From Paenibacillus athensensis (GTDB lineage Bacteria; Bacillota; Bacilli; Paenibacillales; NBRC-103111): a stretch of DNA of 64,000 nucleotides. The stretch covers positions 372,001-436,000 of the forward strand of contig NZ_MYFO02000001.1 in the NCBI RefSeq assembly GCF_004514475.2. The letters are read 5' to 3'. The notes beneath the pieces were generated by a model, which did no database searches, was not told the origin of the DNA, and saw only the letters and a list, made by a program, of their open reading frames with translations. Made by a program: the position numbers and the translations under genes. Shown piece after piece: positions 57,816 through 64,000 of this stretch (its first letter is position 1; each line of letters opens with the position of its first letter).

Positions 57816-60482
57816 ATGGCTAACGAATTCCGCATCGGTGTAATGGCGCCTCATCTGGACGGCGAATATTTCGGAAAAATCATCGAGATCGTGCATAGCG
57901 CCGTGCGGAAGCAAGGCGGCCAGCTGCTTGCCTTGCATACGATGATCGAGCATCGGCCGGATTTTACGATCCGCGATCCGGTATCGCAGGACGTGACCGA
58001 CGGCTGGCTTGTCGTGCTGGATACGGTGTCCGACAGCGTCCTTCGCCAGCTGAAGCGCTCCGGCAAGCCCATCGTGGGCCTCGCGCATTACCGCAGCGAG
58101 GTGCCTTGGTGCCATGTGCGCATGGACAACCGCCAGGGCATGAAGGAAGCGGTGCTGCATTTGATTGCCCACGGCCACCGTAATATCGCTTTCGTCGGGC
58201 AGCTGCGTGAAGCCGAGCTGGCCGAACGGTTCGACGGGTATCGGGACGCGCTGGCCGAACACGGCATCCCGCTGCGCGACGAACTGATCATCAACGTGCC
58301 GGACAATCTGTTTACCGGCGGCGCCGAGGCGGCCCAGCGGATCAACGAGCTGGGCACCGCCATTACCGCCGTAGCGGCTGGAACCGACATGAACGCGCTC
58401 GGACTCATCGATACGCTTCGCCAGACGGGCCGACAGCTGCCTGGAGAGCTTGCCGTCACTGGCTTTGACAACATCGCATTGGCTGCAACCCATCAGCCGC
58501 CGCTTACGACTATCGAGTACCCGGTAGTCGAGCTCGCCCAGCGAGCCATCGATGAGCTGTTGGCGCTGATTGCCGGACGCCGACCCGCCGAGCGCATCCA
58601 GCGGCTCCCGGGGCGGCTCGTGCACCGCAGCTCCTGCGGCTGCGCGCTGACGCCGGCGCGGACAGCCGACAGCTTCGAAGCGTACGAAACGCTGATTGCC
58701 GAACAGCGCGAAGCGCTGAATCAAATGTTCACCAACAATTACCATTTGATCAAAGGGCTGGTGCAAGCGAGCACCGGCGAGCATATGCATATTTCCAAGC
58801 TGTACTGGAACGAATGTCATCGCGGCATCATGGCGCTTTGGGACACGGACGTTCACGGTCAAAGGCAGCTCGTCGTCAAGCAGGTGTTCAGCACGCGGGG
58901 CGATCCGCTGCCGGAGCTCGGCGCGCGCTACCCAGCCGAGGCGTTCCCGCCGCCGGAATTTTTGCCGGTGAACACCGGGGAAGGACGGGACGATTACGCG
59001 GTGGTGCACCCGCTCGTGTCCGATCAGCTGGAATGGGGCTTTCTCGCGTTGGTCGGGCCGTTCCACCCGCTTAACCTGATCACCTTTGCCGATATCAGCC
59101 GGCACAGCTACACCATTCTCGCGACGCATTTGGAGCGCGAATCGCTGTTCCGGCACATCCGCTTTATCGCCGAGCATGACAGCTTGACCGGGCTGCCGAA
59201 CCGGGCGCATTTCCACCAGCGGCTGGAAGAGGCCATGAACGAAGCCGACCGCGCGCGGATCAAGCTGGCTGTTCTGCTGATCGATCTCGACCGCTTCAAG
59301 GATATCAACGACGCGCTCGGCCATCAGTTCGGCGACCGGATGCTGCAGCATATCGCCCAGAAGCTGCGGGCTTGCGTCCGCGACAGCGATACCGTAGCCC
59401 GGCTTGGCGGGGATGAATTTATCGTCCTGCTGCCGCAGCTGCGCGACGCGGGCGAAATCTGGCCGATTGCCGGCCGCATCATGGACAGCCTGAACGAGCC
59501 GTTCGTGCTGGGCGGTCAAGAGCTGCGCGCAGTCGGCAGCATCGGCGCCAGCTTGTACCCCGACCATGCCGTTGACGCCGAAGCGCTGATCAAATACGCC
59601 GACATCGCCATGTATACCGCCAAGGAAAACGGCGGCGGCTTGCTGCAGATGTACACGGATGAGCTCAGCTCGAAAGCTGTCAAACGGTTTACGCTGGAGG
59701 CGGGGCTGCGCAAGGCGCTGGAGCGCGGAGAGCTGACGCTGCACTATCAGCCGCAAATCGCGTTGCACAGCGGCCGGCTATTCGGCGCCGAAGCCTTGCT
59801 GCGCTGGCATTCGCCCGAGCGGGGGCTCGTCCCGCCGATGGAGTTCATTCCGCTGGCCGAGGAAATGGGGCTGATCGTCCCGATCGGCACGTGGGTGCTG
59901 CAGGAGGCCTGCCGGCAAGTCAAGGCGTGGCAGGAGGAGGGCCGGGCGCCGCTGGTCATGTCGGTAAATATTTCCGCCCAGCAGTTCCGGCATCCCGATT
60001 TTGTCGAGCAGGTGCGCAGAACGCTGAAGGAGACAGGCGTTGGGCCGGAATGGATGTGCCTGGAAATTACCGAGACGATGGCGATTGGCGACATGGAGGG
60101 AAGCGAACACAAGCTGCAGCAGCTGGTCAAGCTGGGCCTGCAGATTGCGCTCGACGATTTTGGCACCGGCTATTCGTCGCTGGCGCTGGTCAAGCGGCTT
60201 CCGATCCACGCGATCAAAATCGACAAATCGTTCATCCGCGACATGACGGAGGACAGCGACGACGCAGCGATTGTCAAAGCGATCATTGCGATGACCCACA
60301 GCCTTGGCCTGACGGTTGTTGCCGAAGGCGTAGAGGACCTGGATCAGCTGCGAAGCCTGCAGCAGCTGCGCTGCGACTTTGCCCAAGGCTTCCTGATCGG
60401 CAAGCCGATGCCGGTCCCCGAATTCGCTGCATTCACCCAGATGCATCAGGCAGCGGCCTTCAAGCAGCCGCCAACCGCATAA
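57816..60482 (+). CDS. LacI-type ligand-binding domain fused to GGDEF and EAL domains
   Basis: 888 aa, AGGGGAAG before the ATG, no signal peptide or membrane helix. Residues about 5-275 are a periplasmic-binding-like domain as in LacI regulators (RIGVMAPHLDGEYFG, LIAHGHRNIAFVGQ, ELAVTGFDNIALA, TTIEYPV) but without a DNA-binding head. A linker domain (about 300-430) follows, then GGDEF with intact RLGGDEF (531-535) and EAL with EALLRW (659-661), DDFGTGYSSL and EGVED. Both catalytic motifs are intact, so it may make and break c-di-GMP under control of a cytoplasmic sugar-like ligand. Confidence 0.94.
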   Translation: MANEFRIGVMAPHLDGEYFGKIIEIVHSAVRKQGGQLLALHTMIEHRPDFTIRDPVSQDVTDGWLVVLDTVSDSVLRQLKRSGKPIVGLAHYRSEVPWCHVRMDNRQGMKEAVLHLIAHGHRNIAFVGQLREAELAERFDGYRDALAEHGIPLRDELIINVPDNLFTGGAEAAQRINELGTAITAVAAGTDMNALGLIDTLRQTGRQLPGELAVTGFDNIALAATHQPPLTTIEYPVVELAQRAIDELLALIAGRRPAERIQRLPGRLVHRSSCGCALTPARTADSFEAYETLIAEQREALNQMFTNNYHLIKGLVQASTGEHMHISKLYWNECHRGIMALWDTDVHGQRQLVVKQVFSTRGDPLPELGARYPAEAFPPPEFLPVNTGEGRDDYAVVHPLVSDQLEWGFLALVGPFHPLNLITFADISRHSYTILATHLERESLFRHIRFIAEHDSLTGLPNRAHFHQRLEEAMNEADRARIKLAVLLIDLDRFKDINDALGHQFGDRMLQHIAQKLRACVRDSDTVARLGGDEFIVLLPQLRDAGEIWPIAGRIMDSLNEPFVLGGQELRAVGSIGASLYPDHAVDAEALIKYADIAMYTAKENGGGLLQMYTDELSSKAVKRFTLEAGLRKALERGELTLHYQPQIALHSGRLFGAEALLRWHSPERGLVPPMEFIPLAEEMGLIVPIGTWVLQEACRQVKAWQEEGRAPLVMSVNISAQQFRHPDFVEQVRRTLKETGVGPEWMCLEITETMAIGDMEGSEHKLQQLVKLGLQIALDDFGTGYSSLALVKRLPIHAIKIDKSFIRDMTEDSDDAAIVKAIIAMTHSLGLTVVAEGVEDLDQLRSLQQLRCDFAQGFLIGKPMPVPEFAAFTQMHQAAAFKQPPTA

Positions 60483-60520
60483 CGCGCCCGCACCATGAAA
60501 CATGCGTGGAAAGCGAGAAG

Positions 60521-60547
60521 GGAAGGTCCGTCGGGCCTTCCTTTTTT
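60521..60547 (+). terminator. Rho-independent terminator
   Basis: GGAAGGTCC-GTC-GGGCCTTCC followed by TTTTTT, right after the GGDEF-EAL gene. Confidence 0.88.
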
Positions 60548-60663
60548 GACGGCTTGATGCGACAAAGCAACGCGAGAAAAGCGTGGACGACACGGTTCTG
60601 CAAAATTGGCGATTTTTCCCGATTTCTTTTCTGTTACAATTAGGAAACAAATCGAGAATGTTG

Positions 60664-60693
60664 TTGAAATCTTAAAATAAATGCTATTATAAT
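60664..60693 (+). promoter_or_regulatory. Promoter of the esterase/ACP cluster
   Basis: TTGAAA (60664-60669), 18 bases, TATAAT (60688-60693). Transcription would begin near 60700, which rules out the ATG at 60692 as a start codon. Confidence 0.6.
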
Positions 60694-60760
60694 GAAAAAA
60701 AGTATAGTCATGACAACTATTTTCATAGAGGAAAAGGAGGGAATTTATACGTATATTCGC

Positions 60761-63391
60761 TTGGAAAATGTAACCGTCGACTTGAATCGTCAGCCTGTTC
60801 GGCTTCATGCCGCCTGCGTACTCGGCCCCGTGCCCAATCCCGCAACGAACGACCGCTTCAATTCGGATTTGCGTAACATTTTTCAGACGGACCCGGCGGC
60901 GTTCCACGAGACGGACGCCGTTGTGCTGCAAGGCGGGCAGGTGTGCCCGCGTCGGCTTGTCGAGCGGATCGACCCCGATACCGATGAGCTGATCTTGGAC
61001 GATTACCGGCCAGGCGACGGGGAGCGGCTGTTTCTGGTCGCCGCGCTTCGCTGCACGGAAAGCCGGGACGTCAGCTTTCGCACCTTCCAGATCGAAGGTA
61101 AAATCTGGATCGACGGACAGCTCGTCTATCATCGTTCCGGCCCGTTCCGCTGCCGGCTGGCTCCCGGCGTGCATCCGCTCGTCATGGAGCTTGACGCGCT
61201 GCCCAAGGTGCGCTCGCTGCGCATCAGCGATACGCAAGCGGACCTGCAGGCGTGTCCCGAGCTGATCGGGCCGTATCTGGCGCGCTGGACAGACCGTCAC
61301 GCTGCGGTGGTCCGCCCGCATGCCGGACGCCCCGATGAGCGGCTGCACCGCTGGCAGCTGCTGCCGCGCGACTGGACGAAGCTGGCAACGGGCGCGCCCG
61401 TTGCCGTCACCGTCTGCGACGAGCGAGGCAAGCCGCTGCACCGCATGACCAGCGCGCTTGGCGCTACAGCAGCCGTGCCGGTCGGCGAGCTGCGCGTTGC
61501 GCTTCCCGGCGAGACGTCGTTTCTGCTGCGCCTGCAGCTGACGTACGCCGACGTGGACGGCGGCCGGCAGCGCACCGACGCGCTGCTGCTGGCGCGCTCG
61601 CCCAAGCGCTGGCTCGCCGACGCCGCCAGCCGGCTGGATGCGCTGGCCGCCGCCGGGCGGCTCGACGGCGACGACCGCTGGCAGCTCGAGCAGCTGCTGG
61701 CGCACGCCGGCGCGCTGGGCGCGGACGCAGACGCCGGCATCGCCGCAGAGCAGCTGCAGCAGCTCGACGCGGTCTGCAGCGCGCTCAGCGCCGGTCTGGC
61801 CGATGCCGCGAGTGGCATCGGCTGGCAGCAGACGCTGGAGCGGCGGGGAGCCGCCGAGCTGTTTTTCCGCTCGGCGCTGGACGGGCAGACCGAACGCTAC
61901 AGCGTGCTGCTGCCCGAGCGCTACGGCGACGAGCCGCAGCGGCGCTATCCGCTCGTCGTGCTGCTGCCGGTCGGCCGCCACGAGTTGGACGCGGCAACGC
62001 TCGCCGAGCGGTTTCGCGGCCAGCTCGATGAAGACGCGATCGTCGCGACGGTATCTTGCCGGGGCGTCACGCTCGGCAGTTACATCGGCGAAGCCGCGTT
62101 TCTCGAAGCGCTCAGCCAGGTATGCACGCGCTTTCGCGTCGACGAGAGCCGGATCAGCCTCTCCGGCTATTCGAACGGCGGCTATGCCGCATGGGCGATG
62201 GCGCAAGCGTATCCGCACCGCTTTGCTTCGATTGCCGTATACGGCGGCGGAGCGGCCGCCGACAAGCTGGGCAATCTGCGGCATGTCGCGGTGCTGAACG
62301 TTTGCGGAGCGCGCGATTTTTTGCTTGCTTCCGCGTTCGAGGCGCCGACAGCAGCGCTGGCCGGCTTCACCTACACCGCCATGCTGGAGCCCGGCTCCGG
62401 CCATTGGGATACGCTTTATTTCCATCATCATCCGTCAGCTGTCAACTGGCTGCTCGGTCACAGAACGCCGCAGGAGCCCGCCGAGCTGTTCTACCGCACG
62501 GACAAGCCGCATCACCGGCACATCTATTGGCTCGAAATGACCCGCTTTACGCCGGGCTGCGCCTTCGCGCAGGCGGAAGCGGCCGTGACCGGCCCTTCGC
62601 AGCTGGAGCTGGTTTTGCACAACGTCGAGGAAATCGTTTTATCCGTGCCCCTTACGCTGCTGGACAGCAGCAACGGTAGCGAGCGGTTTGACATTCTCGT
62701 CAACGGCCAGCCGGCCGGCTCTTGTGCAGCGAACGCGCAGCAGCTCGTGTTGCGCCAAAGCTCCAACGGCTGGGGTGCGGGCGAATGCGACGCTCCGCCG
62801 CCGGTCAGCTTCAGCGAGCCGCTGAGCATGGGCCTGCTGCAAATTTATACGAAGCCCGTGATCATCGTGCTGCCGAGCAGGTTTCGCTCCGCCGAGGAAG
62901 AACGCCAGCTGCGACGCGCAGCCGACCAATACGCCCGTCCGCACACCGCTTCGTGGGACCCCGACATTTATGTCAGCTATCCGATTGTCGGCGCAGACGA
63001 GCTGACGCCCGAAGCAACGGCGGGTTGTCATGTGATCGTCTTTGCCTGCGATCCTGATGATCACGACTATCTGGCGGCTATTTCCAGCAAGCTGAAGGTT
63101 CAATTGACCGTTGACGGATGCAGATGGGATGCGCAAAGCCGCGAGGCGCCTTATCTCGTTCAGTTTATTCAGAACAACCCGCTGCATCCGGCCGATAAGC
63201 TGCTTATTGTCGCAGCCAGCCATCCTGATTTGTTCGTGCGCAACGTATTCACCCGCAGGCTGGTCATTCCGTCCTATGCCAGCGGCGCGCACGGCTATTT
63301 GAATAAAGAGCTTCTCGTATATGACGGCAACCTGCACGCCTACAGCTTTGCGCCGCCTCCCGTTGAAGTCCATGCTAGTTCCCATAGATGA
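60761..63391 (+). CDS. Large cytoplasmic esterase-like alpha/beta hydrolase (start uncertain)
   Basis: About 876 aa from TTG 60761. The frame opens at 60692, but that ATG lies inside the -10 box; the only strong ribosome site, AAAGGAGGG (60733-60741), is 19 bases before TTG 60761 and has no ATG/GTG nearby. The N-terminal half is of unknown type. Residues near 465-520 hold the esterase core: YPLVVLLPVGRHEL and the nucleophile elbow SLSGYSNGGYAAWAMA (GxSxG), as in PHB-depolymerase/esterase D families, with His in EPGSGHWDTLYFHH. A C-terminal domain of about 270 residues is unrecognised. An ACP gene follows 40 bases later. Confidence 0.85.
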   Translation: MENVTVDLNRQPVRLHAACVLGPVPNPATNDRFNSDLRNIFQTDPAAFHETDAVVLQGGQVCPRRLVERIDPDTDELILDDYRPGDGERLFLVAALRCTESRDVSFRTFQIEGKIWIDGQLVYHRSGPFRCRLAPGVHPLVMELDALPKVRSLRISDTQADLQACPELIGPYLARWTDRHAAVVRPHAGRPDERLHRWQLLPRDWTKLATGAPVAVTVCDERGKPLHRMTSALGATAAVPVGELRVALPGETSFLLRLQLTYADVDGGRQRTDALLLARSPKRWLADAASRLDALAAAGRLDGDDRWQLEQLLAHAGALGADADAGIAAEQLQQLDAVCSALSAGLADAASGIGWQQTLERRGAAELFFRSALDGQTERYSVLLPERYGDEPQRRYPLVVLLPVGRHELDAATLAERFRGQLDEDAIVATVSCRGVTLGSYIGEAAFLEALSQVCTRFRVDESRISLSGYSNGGYAAWAMAQAYPHRFASIAVYGGGAAADKLGNLRHVAVLNVCGARDFLLASAFEAPTAALAGFTYTAMLEPGSGHWDTLYFHHHPSAVNWLLGHRTPQEPAELFYRTDKPHHRHIYWLEMTRFTPGCAFAQAEAAVTGPSQLELVLHNVEEIVLSVPLTLLDSSNGSERFDILVNGQPAGSCAANAQQLVLRQSSNGWGAGECDAPPPVSFSEPLSMGLLQIYTKPVIIVLPSRFRSAEEERQLRRAADQYARPHTASWDPDIYVSYPIVGADELTPEATAGCHVIVFACDPDDHDYLAAISSKLKVQLTVDGCRWDAQSREAPYLVQFIQNNPLHPADKLLIVAASHPDLFVRNVFTRRLVIPSYASGAHGYLNKELLVYDGNLHAYSFAPPPVEVHASSHR

Positions 63392-63431
63392 GGATTGGAC
63401 TTGTCACACACACATAAAAGGAGTGAGATTG

Positions 63432-63695
63432 ATGAAAGAAAGAATTATCCAAATGATCAGCGACATTAAAAAGGACCCCGAGCTGGTCAACAAACTAACG
63501 GGCGCTTCCAGCATTTTGCACGAGTCGGGCATGGAGTCCCTGCAGATCGTTCATTTCATTTTGCAGGTGGAGGACGAATTCGGCGTACAAATTGATTTCG
63601 ACGAATTCGACATGAACCATCTCGATTCCATCGATCATTTCTGCGCGTACATTCGCCAAAACAACCCGGCCCTGAGCGAGAGCGTCAACTCATGA
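63432..63695 (+). CDS. Acyl carrier protein
   Basis: 87 aa. The ATG at 63432 is 6 bases after AAGGAGTG. Four-helix ACP pattern with the phosphopantetheine Ser in HESGMESLQIVHFI (GxxSL; here Met-Glu replaces the usual Asp), then VEDEFGVQIDFDEFDMNHLDSIDHFCAYI. It is distinct from a fatty-acid AcpP (no DSLD) and more like stand-alone carriers of secondary metabolism. Stop overlaps the next gene by 4 bases. Confidence 0.93.
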   Translation: MKERIIQMISDIKKDPELVNKLTGASSILHESGMESLQIVHFILQVEDEFGVQIDFDEFDMNHLDSIDHFCAYIRQNNPALSESVNS

Positions 63696-64000
63696 CCGAG
63701 CAAGTACCGGGCCGGCTCCATTGCGGTACGTTCGACGCCGAGCAATTTTGGCGGGACCCGGAGCTGTCCAAGCTGCCGGGACTGGCCGATCCGGAGAACC
63801 TGCGCATCGTTTCGACGATGGACGAGCTGCTGTTTGCGTTTTGCCGGCCGGAAGATACGCTGATTACGCGCAAGGCGCTCCATCCGGCCCATCGCAGCTA
63901 CTTATCCGAAATCGGTTTCGGTTTTCGCAGCAACCGCACCGATCTTGACGGCCAACTGGAGCAGCGGCAGAAATGCATGCTCCAGCTGCTGGCGGAAGCC
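63692..64000 (+). CDS. Unidentified gene, 3' end cut off by window
   Basis: ATGA overlap with the ACP gene. The visible 103 residues begin MTEQVPGRLHCGTFDAEQFW and include RIVSTMDELLFAFCRPEDTLITRK and LHPAHRSYLSEIGFGFRSN. The pattern recalls N-terminal parts of ATP-grasp ligases that load amino acids on carrier proteins (the BtrJ type), but this is a weak guess from a fragment. Tight coupling shows it works with the carrier protein. Confidence 0.8.
   Translation, partial: MTEQVPGRLHCGTFDAEQFWRDPELSKLPGLADPENLRIVSTMDELLFAFCRPEDTLITRKALHPAHRSYLSEIGFGFRSNRTDLDGQLEQRQKCMLQLLAEA

Noticed and set aside
60446-62431. 661-codon reverse ORF opposite the esterase-like gene
   Set aside because: Shadow frame of a GC-rich gene; crosses the terminator at 60521-60547 and the promoter at 60664.
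1-64000. tRNA/rRNA genes, CRISPR arrays, insertion sequences
   Set aside because: No tRNA T-loop GGTTCGAATCC-type blocks with acceptor stems, no regularly spaced repeats, and no transposase reading frames were seen.

Overview
The window looks like chromosomal DNA of a GC-rich, spore-forming Gram-positive bacterium of the Paenibacillaceae type (Paenibacillus or a near relative). This rests on strong AAGGAGG-type ribosome sites, GTG/TTG starts, Bacillus-style protein families (RocD/RocA/RocF, YpdA, YqkE-like DUF3886, YpbS-like DUF2533, a CotD-like coat protein), B. subtilis-type LexA and Fur boxes, and many rho-independent terminators. No rRNA, tRNA, CRISPR array, intact insertion sequence or prophage was seen.

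Layout. 0-3 kb: a cut-off PAS histidine kinase, a small reverse-strand gene and a DUF3900-like protein. 3.3-8 kb: arginine/proline catabolic operon (rocD, rocA, proline dehydrogenase, rocF) closed by a strong terminator. 8-12 kb: M29 aminopeptidase, uridine kinase and small genes. 12-15.5 kb: histidine kinase plus REC/DUF3369/HD-GYP response regulator. 15.5-17 kb: TM2 protein and patatin. 17-21 kb: TPP riboswitch with terminator driving an HMP-type thiamine-precursor ABC transporter (thiY, a thiamine-binding MTH1187 protein, thiX, thiZ) and a TatD-family hydrolase. 21-26 kb: a small gene under two LexA-like boxes, YpdA, then an RtcB RNA ligase plus AAA+ ATPase operon preceded by a promoter, a 35-codon leader ORF and a terminator (candidate attenuator). 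26-34 kb: Dabb protein, Nudix hydrolase, HrpB helicase with a low-complexity insert, aldose epimerase-like and ASCH-like proteins. 34-38.6 kb: two Fur-box promoters (FhuF-like reductase; DUF1450 protein), a metallophosphoesterase and ferritin. 38.7-46.8 kb: mixed metabolic genes (VanW, cyclase, methyltransferase, epimerase, thioesterase, sugar isomerase/aldolase pair).

46.8-49 kb is a decayed accessory patch: a macro-domain fragment, an ankyrin-repeat gene of different base composition, a short PPC-like tail, and a frameshifted 3' remnant of an AAA ATPase. 49-53.2 kb holds an Asp/Glu-racemase-like gene, a LexA-controlled radical-SAM gene ending in a sliding-clamp-binding motif, and the most striking gene: a predicted M91 (NleD-type) zinc metalloprotease carrying an N-terminal leader like those of contractile-injection-system cargo, with a tightly linked companion gene.

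53.3-57 kb: GH94 cellobiose phosphorylase and its LacI-family repressor, with matching operators at both promoters. 57-60.5 kb: CotD-like gene and a cytoplasmic LacI-type sugar-binding domain fused to GGDEF-EAL. 60.7-64 kb: the start of what may be a biosynthetic cluster: a large esterase-like protein, an acyl carrier protein and a truncated unidentified gene.
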